Notes: generated by a model from the letters alone, not told the origin. 64,000 bases of DNA from Psychrobacter sp. JB385 (GCF_900163785.1 NZ_FUKN01000013.1:558001-622000), one strand, 5' to 3'; numbered from the stretch's first letter, positions 8,895 to 19,130 are shown. Translations and numbers: made by a program.

Positions 8895-9929
8895 ATGTCT
8901 TATGCCTTACTTCGCCCTTTTTTGTTTAATATGGATCCAGAACATGCCCATGAGATGACTTTGTCTTTATTAGACAAGGCTCACAAAGCCCGTGTCTTAG
9001 GACTGGTATATGGTCAATCAATGCAACCAACTGATTGTATGGGGTTGCAGTTTTCAAATCCAGTTGGCTTGGCGGCAGGACTGGACAAAAATGGTGACTA
9101 TATTGATGCTCTTGCCGAAATGGGTTTTGGCTTTATAGAAGTCGGTACCGTCACGCCGCGTCCGCAAGTAGGGAATGACAAGCCAAGATTGTTTAGAATA
9201 AAACAAGCTGATGCCATTATTAATCGTATGGGCTTTAATAACCAAGGCATTGATTATCTGGTTGAAAATGTCAAACGCTGTAAATATAAAGGCAATATTG
9301 GTATTAATATTGGCAAAAATGCCGATACACCAGTAGAGCAAGCTGCCGATGATTATGTTTATTGTTTAGAACGCGCTTATCCGCATGCTTCTTATATCAC
9401 AGTAAACATCTCTTCTCCCAACACTAAAAATCTGCGTGATTTGCAAAGTGGAGATGCCTTAACTCAGCTGTTAGATACAATTAAAAATCGTCATAGCCAG
9501 CTGGCAACTGAATACGGCTTTTATGTGCCTTTGGTACTCAAAGTTGCGCCAGATTTAGAGCCACTACAGGTCGACTACATATCACAACAGCTGATTGATT
9601 TTGAAATAGACGGTTTGATTGCAACCAATACGACGTTGAGCCGTGTAGGTGTGGAAGATTTAAAAGATGGCGATCAAATGGGCGGATTATCAGGTCGGCC
9701 AGTGAGCCACATTAGTACCCAGATTTTACAACAGTTCTCTGATCAGTTGGGTGATAAAGTCACTTTGATTGGTGTTGGCGGTATTGATAGTGGTGCCAAA
9801 GCTGTCAAAAAAATAGAGGCAGGGGCAGATATGGTACAGCTTTATACAGGGCTTATTTATCGTGGTCCTGGGCTGGTACAATCCTGTATTCAGGCAATCG
9901 GCGGTTATTACGACGCGATGGAAGGTTAG
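8895..9929 (+). CDS. pyrD: Dihydroorotate dehydrogenase (quinone), class 2
   Basis: A 344-residue class 2 enzyme that oxidises dihydroorotate to orotate in pyrimidine synthesis and passes electrons to membrane quinones. Diagnostic segments: an N-terminal helix with PEHAHEMTL (membrane/quinone entry), [53 protein letters not shown] with the catalytic Ser, LKVAPDL, and [27 protein letters not shown] for FMN phosphate binding. Start at 8895 rather than the in-frame codon at 8838 because homologues begin with the [15 protein letters not shown] helix. Confidence 0.95.
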   Translation: MSYALLRPFLFNMDPEHAHEMTLSLLDKAHKARVLGLVYGQSMQPTDCMGLQFSNPVGLAAGLDKNGDYIDALAEMGFGFIEVGTVTPRPQVGNDKPRLFRIKQADAIINRMGFNNQGIDYLVENVKRCKYKGNIGINIGKNADTPVEQAADDYVYCLERAYPHASYITVNISSPNTKNLRDLQSGDALTQLLDTIKNRHSQLATEYGFYVPLVLKVAPDLEPLQVDYISQQLIDFEIDGLIATNTTLSRVGVEDLKDGDQMGGLSGRPVSHISTQILQQFSDQLGDKVTLIGVGGIDSGAKAVKKIEAGADMVQLYTGLIYRGPGLVQSCIQAIGGYYDAMEG

Positions 9930-10052
9930 GGCGGTATTAAAGCCTTGTGATGGACTTAAAATACTGGCTCTTGAATACACTCTTAACCATTTGTGATGCT
10001 ATAGAACCTGAATAAACCCCAATAAATATGAATAAAGTGTGAGGCGTAACAC

Positions 10053-10550
10053 ATGAGTGGTCTAGATATCGTGATTGCTGTTGTTGTCTTGATTGGCTTA
10101 TGGCGCGGCTTTCAAGTAGGACTGATCAAAACAGCCGTTGGCTTGGCAGGCTGGTTTATCGCCTTTATTGCTGCGACGCGTTTGGCAGGCGTTGTATCGC
10201 CTCAATTGTCAGGGGTTGTGCAAAACCCTGTATTACAGTTGGCGCTGGCATTTTTACTCGTGGTAATTATTATATTGGCTATCATGCATTTGGTCGCGTT
10301 TGTGTTTTCAGGTGTGCTCAAAACCTTGCGCTTGGGCATCTTTGATAAAATGGCCGGTGGTGTATTGGGTGCTGCCAAAAACGTGCTGATGGTATTGGTC
10401 ATCCTTAGCGTCAGTGCACCCTTATTGGTACAGATGCCGCAATGGCAAACTTCAGTCCTTGCTCCTGAATTACTGCCTTATGCACCGATGGGCAGGGAGC
10501 TGGTGTCAAATGTGTTTGGTATGGCTTGGGATCAAATCAACCAATCATGA
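10053..10550 (+). CDS. cvpA: CvpA family membrane protein
   Basis: A 165-residue integral membrane protein with four predicted helices (VIAVVVLIGLWRGFQVG..., LAGWFIAFIAATRLAGV, LALAFLLVVIIILAIMHLVAFV, NVLMVLVILSVSAPLLV). Characteristic CvpA features are the WRGFQVGLIKT motif and the GxxDKxxGGxLGAAKN segment. CvpA is needed for colicin V production in E. coli, and its conserved position directly upstream of purF is seen here too. GAGG precedes the ATG. Confidence 0.9.
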   Translation: MSGLDIVIAVVVLIGLWRGFQVGLIKTAVGLAGWFIAFIAATRLAGVVSPQLSGVVQNPVLQLALAFLLVVIIILAIMHLVAFVFSGVLKTLRLGIFDKMAGGVLGAAKNVLMVLVILSVSAPLLVQMPQWQTSVLAPELLPYAPMGRELVSNVFGMAWDQINQS

Positions 10551-10577
10551 GTTTTTATACTTCAAATTTTCGTCATT

Positions 10578-10649
10578 ATGAGTCTCAATACTTTTACCTT
10601 ATGGTTTCTTGCTGCTATAGCCTTTATAGCAGCGATACTGTCTTTGTAA
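10578..10649 (+). CDS. Candidate 23-residue hydrophobic microprotein
   Basis: An ATG-to-TAA frame in the cvpA-purF gap encodes MSLNTFTLWFLAAIAFIAAI followed by LSL, almost entirely one membrane-spanning segment. It begins 27 bases after the cvpA stop. No good ribosome-binding site precedes it, which lowers confidence. It could be translated by coupling to cvpA or be chance. Confidence 0.25.
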   Translation: MSLNTFTLWFLAAIAFIAAILSL

Positions 10650-10870
10650 CCTATCCTTGATAAAAAATTATTCGATAGCATTTAGGCTACATAGATGACG
10701 ATAGATAAAGTATCGATAGCTCATTTTCTGATAATCAAAGATATACATACTTTTTAAACGTTCAACATCATCAGGTCAACGGTGAGTGACAGCTCAAATA
10801 TTTACTAGCGTGTTGTCAAAAAATTGCCGTTATTGTAATACTAATGTATGGGTCAAAATAGGATATAACT

Positions 10871-12406
10871 ATGTGTGGAGTCATTGGGGTTGCAGCTCAT
10901 GAGCCAGTCAATCAGATTCTTTATGATGGTTTAACGATGCTACAGCATCGCGGGCAAGATGCAGCAGGCATCGTTACTTTACAAGATGGAAGACTGTATC
11001 TGCGTAAAGAAAACGGCATGGTTCGTGATGTCTTTATGGATCATCATATGATGAAATTGGTCGGTAAATTCGGTATTGGTCATGTGCGTTATCCAACAGC
11101 GGGTACGTCTAGTAGTGCTGAAGCTCAGCCATTTTATGTCAACTCGCCTTATGGCATTACGCTTGCTCACAATGGCAACTTGACCAATGCTGAGAGCTTG
11201 GCAAAATCATTGTACATTGAAGATCGTCGCCATCTCAATACTGACTCAGATTCTGAAGTATTGCTAAATGTGCTGGCTCATGAAATGCAAAGTCTTAACA
11301 AAACCAATCCAACGGCTGATGATATTTTTAGCGCGGTTACCGCTGTTTATAGCCGAGTTGAAGGCGCTTATGGCGTAGTAGCGTTGATTACTGGTCATGG
11401 ATTACTAGCGTTCCGCGATCCAAACGGAATCCGTCCGCTTATCTTTGGTAAGCGTATGGCAGAGAATGGTGGCACCGAATACATGGTTGCCTCAGAATCA
11501 GTCGCACTGACAGGCTCAGGTTTTACCATCATTCGTGATGTGAAGCCAGGGGAAGCCATTTTTATCGATTTGGACCATAAACTGCACACGCATCAGTGCG
11601 TAGAGCCAAAAGAATACACGCCTTGTATCTTTGAATATGTTTATTTTGCTCGTCCAGATTCAATCATGGACAATATCTCCGTTTATAAGTCACGCTTACG
11701 TATGGGTGAGAAACTGGCAGATAAAATTCTGGCTGAATGGGGTGAAGATCATGACATCGATGTTGTTATTCCTATTCCAGATACGTCGCGTACTTCTGCG
11801 ATGGAGCTAGCGCTGAAGATGAATGTTAAATACCGTGAAGGGTTTATGAAAAACCGCTATATCGGTCGTACGTTCATCATGCCAGGGCAGCAGCAGCGCA
11901 AAAAGTCTGTTCGTCAAAAGCTAAGTGCGGTGCCGTTAGAGTTTAAAGGTAAAAACGTGTTGTTGGTTGATGATTCTATCGTTCGTGGTACGACGTGTCA
12001 TGAGATCATTCAAATGGCGCGTGATGCAGGTGCGAATAAAGTATTCTTTGCAAGTGCCGCGCCACCAGTGAAATTTCCAAACGTGTACGGCATTGATATG
12101 CCTGTGCGTAGTGAGCTGATTGCATCAGGTCATACCACAGAAGAGGTACGAGACATTATCGGCGCTGATCGTCTGATTTTCCAAGACTTGGACGATTTGA
12201 TTGATGCTGTAAAAGACACCAAGCATAGCAGAGTTGAAGGATTTGATTGTGCGGTCTTTAATGGCTGTTATATCACGGGTCAAATCAATGAAGCCTATCT
12301 TGATCATCTACAAAAACAGCGTAGTGACACTGCCAAAACAGGTAAAAAAGGCGTACAAATAGTTGCTGATACACCAGTCGATATGACAGGTGTCGAAGAA
12401 ATGTAA
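10871..12406 (+). CDS. purF: Amidophosphoribosyltransferase
   Basis: A 511-residue enzyme catalysing the first committed step of purine synthesis (PRPP plus glutamine to phosphoribosylamine). The nucleophilic Cys is residue 2 ([10 protein letters not shown]), exposed after removal of the initiator Met. The glutaminase domain contains [11 protein letters not shown] and the NGN loop. The C-terminal PRTase domain has the PRPP-binding motif [13 protein letters not shown]. The length is the usual one for the E. coli-type enzyme. AGGATA precedes the ATG. A strong terminator follows. Confidence 0.97.
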   Translation: MCGVIGVAAHEPVNQILYDGLTMLQHRGQDAAGIVTLQDGRLYLRKENGMVRDVFMDHHMMKLVGKFGIGHVRYPTAGTSSSAEAQPFYVNSPYGITLAHNGNLTNAESLAKSLYIEDRRHLNTDSDSEVLLNVLAHEMQSLNKTNPTADDIFSAVTAVYSRVEGAYGVVALITGHGLLAFRDPNGIRPLIFGKRMAENGGTEYMVASESVALTGSGFTIIRDVKPGEAIFIDLDHKLHTHQCVEPKEYTPCIFEYVYFARPDSIMDNISVYKSRLRMGEKLADKILAEWGEDHDIDVVIPIPDTSRTSAMELALKMNVKYREGFMKNRYIGRTFIMPGQQQRKKSVRQKLSAVPLEFKGKNVLLVDDSIVRGTTCHEIIQMARDAGANKVFFASAAPPVKFPNVYGIDMPVRSELIASGHTTEEVRDIIGADRLIFQDLDDLIDAVKDTKHSRVEGFDCAVFNGCYITGQINEAYLDHLQKQRSDTAKTGKKGVQIVADTPVDMTGVEEM

Positions 12407-12436
12407 ACTGCTTTAAAGAAAAATAGCTGCAAAAAT

Positions 12437-12475
12437 AAAAGGCTGTATTCTGATTAGAATGCAGCTTTTTTTTTG
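12437..12475. terminator. Terminator between purF and azlD (convergent)
   Basis: GCTGT-ATTCT (12442-12451) pairs with AGAAT-GCAGC (12456-12465) around a GATT loop, followed by a run of nine T. It serves purF; an A-rich left flank could also help stop the convergent azlCD transcript. Confidence 0.85.
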
Positions 12476-12495
12476 TGATTTAAAATAGAAGGGCT

Positions 12496-12855
12496 TTAAC
12501 CTAAGAAATGAGTAAACGTCCATAATAAGCTATTGATTGCTGCAATACCAACAACCATGCTGACCAGCAGCTGACGACTAACATGATAAACGAGCAAGAC
12601 CAAAAGGAGCGCGCCAATTTGTGCCATCAATAAGTGTAGCTCTGAACTATTGATACCAGTAGTAGCAGATAAGTCTTGATAAGAGAGACTGGTCAAAATA
12701 AGTAGTACCATGACGGACAATGGCAGACTTTCATTCAACCGATGTAGCCAAGGCGTATCTAGTAGCGGTTTGGGTATCAAAGCAGGCAGCGCACGGGTAA
12801 CAAAAGTAACTGCTGCCATCGCAAAAGTAGCAAAAATAAGATAACTACTACTCAT
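12496..12855 (-). CDS. azlD: Branched-chain amino acid exporter small subunit (AzlD/YgaH-like)
   Basis: A 119-residue hydrophobic protein with about four membrane helices and the family segment AVTFVTRALPALIPKPLLDTP. It is the small partner of AzlC in a two-component exporter of branched-chain amino acids (valine exporter YgaZH in E. coli). A strong GGGGGAG sits before its ATG, and the start overlaps the end of azlC by eight bases, implying translational coupling. Confidence 0.85.
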   Translation of the reverse strand: MSSSYLIFATFAMAAVTFVTRALPALIPKPLLDTPWLHRLNESLPLSVMVLLILTSLSYQDLSATTGINSSELHLLMAQIGALLLVLLVYHVSRQLLVSMVVGIAAINSLLWTFTHFLG

Positions 12856-13576
12856 GATCTCCCCCTGTCACATTGTGCTGTGTCCAAATACCACGTACTA
12901 AAATCATTATCATACAGATGGTAATAGCCACCAGTAATAACCAGTTGCTTGTAAAGCAAGAGGCAATGGCTAGAGACACGACCGCAATAACGATAGGAAA
13001 ATAGCGTTTGATGCTTTGAAACTGCTCATAAGCCAAAATAGCAAACAAACAAACCAACGCGAAATCTAAATGTGGCACCAAGTCACCAAGCGCGCCTCCA
13101 ATTATCACGCCAATCATGCTTGCCAACACCCACCAACTTTGATTAAACAAACTGATAGGCAACATCAACGCCTGTTTTGACTCGTTAGGCAAACTGGTCA
13201 TGACTGAGAAAGTCTCATCAGTCAATGCAAATAGACAATAGGTTTTAGCAAGCTTCTGCTTAGGTAAGTAGTTCAATAATGGCATACCGTAAAACACATG
13301 TCGCAAATTAATAGCCGCAATATTGGTGGCGATGTTACCAATTGGCAAACCAGCGCTTAGCATCGGTAGGCAAGCGTATTGGGCTGCACCAGCATACAAA
13401 ACGACGCTAAGCATCATGACTGCCCATATAGGGATACCAGCAACCTGTGCCAATACACCAAAAGCGATGCCTGCGGGTAAATACCCCATTGCAACTGGCA
13501 GACTTTTTTTAAAGCCTTCCGCCCAGTTGTGACTGGTTTCAAACGGTTTGTTTAATTCATTTGAGCGAGTTGTCAC
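12848..13576 (-). CDS. azlC: Branched-chain amino acid exporter large subunit (AzlC/YgaZ-like)
   Basis: A 242-residue inner-membrane protein of the AzlC family. It contains the signature LPVAMGYLPAGIAFGVLA near residues 30-47, the NLRHVFYGMPLL stretch and the LTDETFSVM motif. With AzlD it is expected to export branched-chain amino acids. The start is GTG, with AGGA six bases upstream. The pair forms a two-gene operon with overlapping ends. Confidence 0.88.
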   Translation of the reverse strand: MTTRSNELNKPFETSHNWAEGFKKSLPVAMGYLPAGIAFGVLAQVAGIPIWAVMMLSVVLYAGAAQYACLPMLSAGLPIGNIATNIAAINLRHVFYGMPLLNYLPKQKLAKTYCLFALTDETFSVMTSLPNESKQALMLPISLFNQSWWVLASMIGVIIGGALGDLVPHLDFALVCLFAILAYEQFQSIKRYFPIVIAVVSLAIASCFTSNWLLLVAITICMIMILVRGIWTQHNVTGGDHE

Positions 13577-13698
13577 GTAATATCCTAGTTTGTGCTGTAA
13601 ATCTTTGGTTGTTAAATTGGTTGATTAAAAATTAAGCATGATCAAAAATACGGAATCAAAAAACTCATTTAGACAATGTCATGCTTATTCAGCACATA

Positions 13699-15123
13699 TC
13701 AAACAGTGGGCTGTAGCTTTTCATAGCTCCCTGTTTGGTGAGCACGATATAAAAACACACCTAAAATAAAGAGTCTTAGTAAAAGCAGACACCATACACT
13801 GAGCCAAATACCTGTCATGTCCCATTGCTGATATAGCAGCCAGCTTAATGGAAAAAAGACAGCAGCAAGTATTAGAGCAGCGTTTCGAATCACACTACCA
13901 GCCGTTAAGCCAAAAAATATACCGTCTAGCCAATAGGCTCCCACACCAATGAGCGGTAGCAGGACAGCGTACAGACGATAGTCTTTAGCAAGCGCAAAAA
14001 CGGTGTCAATATTGGTCATTAATTGTAAGTAAGTCGGCATCAAAAACCACCAAATGGTACTCAGAATGATAGCAAGTCCATAGCTAACAATTCCTGTTCG
14101 CTTAACAATAAGACGAAAACGTGGCCAATCTCGCCGTCCTGCTGCTTGTCCACTCAAGGTTTCAGCAGATACTGCTACGCCATCAAGGGCGAAAGCTGAG
14201 ATGCTAAGTACTTGCAACAAGATAGCATTGGCTGCCAGTATGACATCGCCACTTTGTGCGGAGAGGCGAGTGATCCAAGCAAAACTCAGAGTCAAGATAA
14301 GTGTGCGAATAAAAATATCTTTATTCAACGAAAATAGCCTAAGTATCTTCTCTTTAGTAAAATGCTTTGGATCAGCTTTAAATAAAGCTACCCAAGAGAT
14401 TTCTAAATGTTGACGGCTTAACCATAACGCTAGTAGAACACCTGACCAAAACGCAATAGTAGTACCCAAAGCCACACCAACCAAGCCCATTTGTAGACCA
14501 AACACAAAAAATAAGGTTAACACAATATTTAGTACGGCGATGAACCCTTGTTGGTACAGCATATAACGTGTTTTGCCTTGGCCTGCAAACCAACCAATAA
14601 AAGCAAAGTTCATCAATTCAGCGATGACCCCCCAAAACCTGACATCTAAATAGATTTTTGCAGCGCGACCACTTTCAGGGTTTGCTGATAATGCTTGTAA
14701 ACCAAAGTCTATGAGCCAAGGTTTTGCCAATAGTAAAATAGCGCCAATGGCAAATGCGAGTAGTAAGGCACGCTGCAAAATGGACAAGAGTGGTGATGGT
14801 TCTGGGTTCGATGACAACGTTTTGTCATTGATAGAGTGGTCAGTAGCGTGCGCCAACTGTCCTAATGCCTGAGCTGACAGTCCAGAAGAGGCATACTGTA
14901 AAAAGTTAAAGCTAACCAGCAATAAGGACAGTAATTGTATCGCAAGACCCATACCAGCAAGTTTGGCAGTGTCATTCATATTGCCGACGATTGCCGTATC
15001 AATCACACTTTGCAGTGGCATGGCTAAGTTGGCCAACAATACGGGCAAAGCAATGGCGATGATGCGTGCGTATCTGGTATCAATCGGTGGCATCTTACTA
15101 GAGGAGGGTGTGGTGAGGGACAT
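13699..15123 (-). CDS. MATE family efflux transporter (DinF-like)
   Basis: A 474-residue protein with about twelve membrane helices in two homologous halves. Family features: IALPVLLANLAMPLQSVIDTAIVG at the first helix, and the second-half counterpart with NANAILLQVLSISAFALDGVAVSAETLSG. The sequence resembles the DinF branch. It probably exports cationic drugs or metabolites in exchange for Na+ or H+; substrate not predictable. The insertion after helix 3 (residues about 89-108, polar) is slightly long. Only a weak ribosome-binding site is visible. Confidence 0.85.
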   Translation of the reverse strand: MSLTTPSSSKMPPIDTRYARIIAIALPVLLANLAMPLQSVIDTAIVGNMNDTAKLAGMGLAIQLLSLLLVSFNFLQYASSGLSAQALGQLAHATDHSINDKTLSSNPEPSPLLSILQRALLLAFAIGAILLLAKPWLIDFGLQALSANPESGRAAKIYLDVRFWGVIAELMNFAFIGWFAGQGKTRYMLYQQGFIAVLNIVLTLFFVFGLQMGLVGVALGTTIAFWSGVLLALWLSRQHLEISWVALFKADPKHFTKEKILRLFSLNKDIFIRTLILTLSFAWITRLSAQSGDVILAANAILLQVLSISAFALDGVAVSAETLSGQAAGRRDWPRFRLIVKRTGIVSYGLAIILSTIWWFLMPTYLQLMTNIDTVFALAKDYRLYAVLLPLIGVGAYWLDGIFFGLTAGSVIRNAALILAAVFFPLSWLLYQQWDMTGIWLSVWCLLLLRLFILGVFLYRAHQTGSYEKLQPTV

Positions 15124-15243
15124 TTGCGGCTCGTTTATATTTAGGTAATAAAGAGAGTGCGGTGGATTAGTTATGGTTGTTGGTTAATGAAATAACTGGG
15201 TTGCCATGGCATGCTTGAGAGTCAAGAAAAACAGCTATAAAGA

Positions 15244-15285
15244 CAAAAGCACCTAGACTCATTACTTATGAGTCAGGTGCTTTGC
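15244..15285 (-). terminator. Terminator after secF
   Basis: AAAGCACCT and ACTCAT (15246-15262) pair with ATGAGT and AGGTGCTTT (15268-15283), an interrupted 15-bp stem. On the minus strand it is followed by a T-rich tract. It lies about 45 bases after the secF stop codon. Confidence 0.8.
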
Positions 15286-15329
15286 TTTAACAGTCATTGT
15301 ATTGCAATCAAAGATAAATATTAAGATTA

Positions 15330-16583
15330 CTACATTTTTTCTTGTTCAAACATTTTTGGATCATTAAAAGTAACAATTTCTTCTTCGAACTCTGGTTTCA
15401 CTTTGACAATGAAGTCATCGCGCGACAGACCCATACGTAATGGGATTGAGCTGGCGATATAGGTTGAAGAGTAAGTACCTGCCAACAGGCCAATAAACAA
15501 CGCTACTGAGAACCAGAACAAGCCATCGCCACCTAGGAACAACATCGCTAAAACAACCAATAATACGGTAGAGATTGTCATAATGGTACGACGTAGTGTC
15601 TCTGTTAATGATAAATCAATAGTTTGACGCGGTGTAATACCGCGGACACGGCGGAAATTCTCACGGATACGATCATACACAACAATCGTATCGTTGATAG
15701 AGTAACCCACCAAGGCCAAAACAGCTGCCAAAACGGTTAAATCAAAAGGAAAACCAAATAAGGCAAAGACACCAATGGTCACAATAGCATCATGAAACAG
15801 CGATAGTACCGCACCAAGCGCGAGTTTGAACTGGAAGCGTAAAGCAACATACCCCAACATACATACCAGGGCTAACACTAGTGACATAACTGAGTTTAGA
15901 TAAATCTCGTTACCAACTTGGCTACCGATAATATTAACGTTACTGATTTCGACATCATTATTAGGTAGAGACAGGGCTTCGTTAAGGCTCGCATTCAACC
16001 CATCAACACTATCCGATTGGGGAGGAAGACGAATCAATAGTTCTTCTCGAGTCCCAAGATACTGCACTACTGCGTCGTCGAAACCATTATCAGCTAAGGA
16101 CTGTACCACCTCAACCTGCTCGACAGGCTGCTCATAACGCACATCTGCTGAGACACCACCAGTAAAATCAAGACCCAGGTTCAAACCATTTACTGCAATC
16201 GCAATGATACTGCCTATCACAAGAAATAAAGATAGAAGTGCCATTGGCTTTTCTATTTTCATAAATGGAATGATACGCTGATCGCCTACCGCTTTAATAC
16301 CACCTTCGGCAGCTGCAGCGGCGTCATCAGCCGCATCACTCGATAATAAGCTTGGGTCAGTTGCCTGAGTTGCCAATGCGTGACTGTCTTTTTCGCCACC
16401 TTTGCCACTGCGACGAGCCTTACTTACCATTGGCTCAGTATTATTGGTTTGGGTATTACTGCCCTTACCATTACGACGTGGTTTTTTGCGGCGGCGTGTA
16501 CTGGCATCAACATTTGAGTTGCTTGAACCATCTCGGTCTGGATTATTTTGTTGCTCTAAAGGATTGTTCTTATCAATCGTCAT
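15330..16583 (-). CDS. secF: Protein translocase subunit SecF
   Basis: A 417-residue SecF. With SecD it forms the accessory complex that uses the proton gradient to pull exported proteins through SecYEG. After membrane segment 1 comes LNLGLDFTGGVSADVRYEQP, the conserved D-F-T-G-G motif. The C-terminal half holds five helices including VGYSINDTIVVYDRIRENFR, the hallmark of SecF. E. coli SecF is 323 residues; here about 100 extra residues precede the first helix, rich in Asn, Lys and Arg (RRRKKPRRNGKG). GGAG is six bases upstream, supporting this start. secF begins 9 bases after secD. Confidence 0.95.
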   Translation of the reverse strand: MTIDKNNPLEQQNNPDRDGSSNSNVDASTRRRKKPRRNGKGSNTQTNNTEPMVSKARRSGKGGEKDSHALATQATDPSLLSSDAADDAAAAAEGGIKAVGDQRIIPFMKIEKPMALLSLFLVIGSIIAIAVNGLNLGLDFTGGVSADVRYEQPVEQVEVVQSLADNGFDDAVVQYLGTREELLIRLPPQSDSVDGLNASLNEALSLPNNDVEISNVNIIGSQVGNEIYLNSVMSLVLALVCMLGYVALRFQFKLALGAVLSLFHDAIVTIGVFALFGFPFDLTVLAAVLALVGYSINDTIVVYDRIRENFRRVRGITPRQTIDLSLTETLRRTIMTISTVLLVVLAMLFLGGDGLFWFSVALFIGLLAGTYSSTYIASSIPLRMGLSRDDFIVKVKPEFEEEIVTFNDPKMFEQEKM

Positions 16584-16592
16584 AATGTTCTC

Positions 16593-18470
16593 CTAACCGA
16601 TGCTCAAACGTTTGATAGATTTACGCTTACCATAAGCAATTTGTACCAGCGCACGCGTTACCATAATAGCGGTAAATAGTGAGCTGACAATACCAATAGC
16701 CAATGTAACCGCAAAGCCTTTAATCGGACCTGTACCAATGGCAAATAGAATAAATGCAATCAATAGGGTAGTGATGTTGGCATCGAAAATACTACTAAAG
16801 GCTCGATCAAAACCTGCCACAATGGCGGATTTTGGCCGCACGCCATTTGCAATCTCTTCCCGTATTCGCTCAAAAATCAGTACGTTGGCATCAACTGCCA
16901 TACCAATGGTTAAGACGATACCAGCGATACCAGGGAGTGTCAGTGATGAGCCTAAGATCGACATAATGGCAATGATGATAATAACGTTGACGGCAAGTGC
17001 CACGTTAGCAATCACACCAAACAGACGATAGAAAATAATCATAAACGCAAAGACGAGTAGGTAACCAACCTGAGTAGAAAACAGACCTTTATCGATATTT
17101 TCTTGACCCAATGAAGGACCAATAGTGCGCTCTTCTACAAAGTACATTGGTGCAGCAAGTGCGCCTGAGCGTAATAAAAGGGCAAGTTCTGCTGCTTCAG
17201 CCGTACTGTCCAAACCAGTGATTCGGAAAGAAGAGCCAAGTACCGCTTGAATATTGGCGCGGTTAATGACTTTGGTTTCGGCATAAGGCGTTCTTACTTC
17301 GACAGTTTCTCCAGTCGCTGGATCTTCTTCATAAGTAATTCTTTGCTTATTTTCGATAAACAATACTGCCATTTGCTTGCCGACCGCAGTTCGCGTGGCA
17401 TTTTGCATCAGCTTTCCGCCCGCGCTATCTAGCGTAATACTAACCTCAGGAGAGCCATTTTCGTCAACGCCTGTTTGAGCGTTGGTGACTTTATCACCAG
17501 TGACAATTGCCTGACGCTGTAGCAGTACAGGCGGGCCATCTAGGGTTTCAAACGGGAAAGCTTCAGTACCTGCTGGTGGGATACCGCCAGTATAGTTTTC
17601 ACTGTTTTCAGCCACCATACGGAACTCAAGGTTTGCAGTACGGCCGAGAACACGCTTCGCTTCAGCAGTATCTTGTACACCTGGTAGCTCGACTACAATA
17701 CGGCTGGCACCTTGTGACTGTACCAAGGCTTCAGTAACGCCAAGCTCAGCAATACGGTTGCGTAGTGTCGTCAAGTTTTGATTGACTGCGTAGCTATTGA
17801 TCTCATCAAGCGTGGCTTCATTATAGGCCAAGATTAAAGCAGGGCCTTGAGCATCAATAGAGGATTGTAGACTAAACGTACTGCCCATGGAGCCTTGTAG
17901 AACGTTCTGTGCACGATTACGTGTATCTGTATCAGCGAAATGCAATACTATGCTTTGACGTTCAGTCTTAATACCTTTAATCGCAACTTTCTCAGCACGT
18001 AGGTCACGACGCACATCACGACTGGCACTATTTAGACGCTGTTCAAGCGCTTTGTCCATATCGACTTCTAGTACAAAACGTACACCGCCACGTAAGTCAA
18101 GCCCAAGCTTCATTGGTCTTGCACCAATATCACGTAGCCATTGCGGGGTAGTTTGTGCCAAATTCAATGCGACTACGTAGTCTTCGCCCAATTTTTGACG
18201 CAGTACTTCTTGAGCTTTCAGCTGATCGACTGGGTTGTTGAGACGCACCAGCGCACTGTTGTCCTCAAATGTGCCATTATGGTTTTCAAGACCGGCCTCT
18301 TCAAGTAAGCTTTGAGACTGGGTCAAAATACCTTCAGACAACTGTGTACCTGCTGCGGCACTTGTAATCTGCACGGCAGGTTCGTCAGGATATAGGTTAG
18401 GAGCAGCATATAGACCGGCAATGATTAGCACGACGACAATAAGTAAGTATTTCCAAGCGGGATATTGCAT
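16593..18470 (-). CDS. secD: Protein translocase subunit SecD
   Basis: A 625-residue SecD. The first helix (WKYLLIVVVLIIAGLYAAPNLYPDEPAVQI) is followed by a large periplasmic domain with LGLDLRGGVRFVLEVD. The C-terminal membrane domain has the TIGPSLGQENIDKG segment and GMAVDANVLIFERIREE, which bears the conserved Asp for proton coupling. I use the ATG at 18470 (MQYPAWKY) rather than an upstream in-frame codon at 18515, because AAAGAAG lies just before it and homologues start here. It is transcribed with secF. Confidence 0.95.
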   Translation of the reverse strand: MQYPAWKYLLIVVVLIIAGLYAAPNLYPDEPAVQITSAAAGTQLSEGILTQSQSLLEEAGLENHNGTFEDNSALVRLNNPVDQLKAQEVLRQKLGEDYVVALNLAQTTPQWLRDIGARPMKLGLDLRGGVRFVLEVDMDKALEQRLNSASRDVRRDLRAEKVAIKGIKTERQSIVLHFADTDTRNRAQNVLQGSMGSTFSLQSSIDAQGPALILAYNEATLDEINSYAVNQNLTTLRNRIAELGVTEALVQSQGASRIVVELPGVQDTAEAKRVLGRTANLEFRMVAENSENYTGGIPPAGTEAFPFETLDGPPVLLQRQAIVTGDKVTNAQTGVDENGSPEVSITLDSAGGKLMQNATRTAVGKQMAVLFIENKQRITYEEDPATGETVEVRTPYAETKVINRANIQAVLGSSFRITGLDSTAEAAELALLLRSGALAAPMYFVEERTIGPSLGQENIDKGLFSTQVGYLLVFAFMIIFYRLFGVIANVALAVNVIIIIAIMSILGSSLTLPGIAGIVLTIGMAVDANVLIFERIREEIANGVRPKSAIVAGFDRAFSSIFDANITTLLIAFILFAIGTGPIKGFAVTLAIGIVSSLFTAIMVTRALVQIAYGKRKSIKRLSIG

Positions 18471-18756
18471 AATCACTTCTTTAAGTTGATAAACAACTGG
18501 CGACAGGAGCCACAAGTTAGCAGATGGGAAGTTAGCGATAACAATGGTCAGATGCTATGTTGAGCATTATTTATGAAACACCATTGTAATCATCCGCGAT
18601 AATAATAAAACGTAAAACAGAAAGGCAAATGATACAGACGTATCCTTATATAGTCATTAAAAATATAACAGATACGATCTACAAAACAGTCACTCAACAG
18701 CGTACAGATGGAACATTATAAGTCTAGAAATCTAATTTAACGCACTGTTTTATAGC

Positions 18757-18790
18757 AAAAAATGACCGTAAATCTTATACGGTCATTTTG
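18757..18790 (-). terminator. Hairpin between yajC and secD
   Basis: AAAATGACCGTA (18759-18770) pairs perfectly with TACGGTCATTTT (18778-18789), a 12-bp stem with a 7-nt loop and a T-run on either strand. It lies about 60 bases after the yajC stop on the minus strand. It should stop or attenuate transcription from yajC into secD. Confidence 0.75.
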
Positions 18791-18851
18791 AGTCATTGCA
18801 CATACTGGTGATACGACCATCAAATCACCATCAATAAAATACTATCAATGA

Positions 18852-19130
18852 TTAAACGCTTTCGATCGTGCCAGCAGGCAATACTGAAATAACAGAAGCA
18901 CGTTGTACTTTTACATCAGTGTGGTTATTTAAGCTTACAACGGCATAGTCGCCTTCTATCGCTTTAATACGACCCATCAAGCCACCAGCAAAGATGATTT
19001 CGCTACCCACGGTCAATGCATTGACCATCGCACGATGCTCTTTGGTACGCTTAGACTGTGGACGGATAACCAAAAAGTAAAAAATCGCAAAAAAGGCAAT
19101 AGGCAATATAAGTTGACCGAACTGTTCCAT
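18852..19130 (-). CDS. yajC: Preprotein translocase subunit YajC
   Basis: A 92-residue single-helix membrane protein. LPIAFFAIFYFLVIRPQSKRTKEH is the diagnostic YajC start, followed by a small cytoplasmic domain (ALTVGSEIIFAGGLMGRIKAI). YajC associates with SecDF. I prefer the ATG at 19130 to the in-frame ATG at 19145, since the intervening GAGAGAGAGAT provides the ribosome-binding site. It is the first gene of the yajC-secD-secF arrangement; tgt and queA, often upstream, are absent here. Confidence 0.93.
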   Translation of the reverse strand: MEQFGQLILPIAFFAIFYFLVIRPQSKRTKEHRAMVNALTVGSEIIFAGGLMGRIKAIEGDYAVVSLNNHTDVKVQRASVISVLPAGTIESV

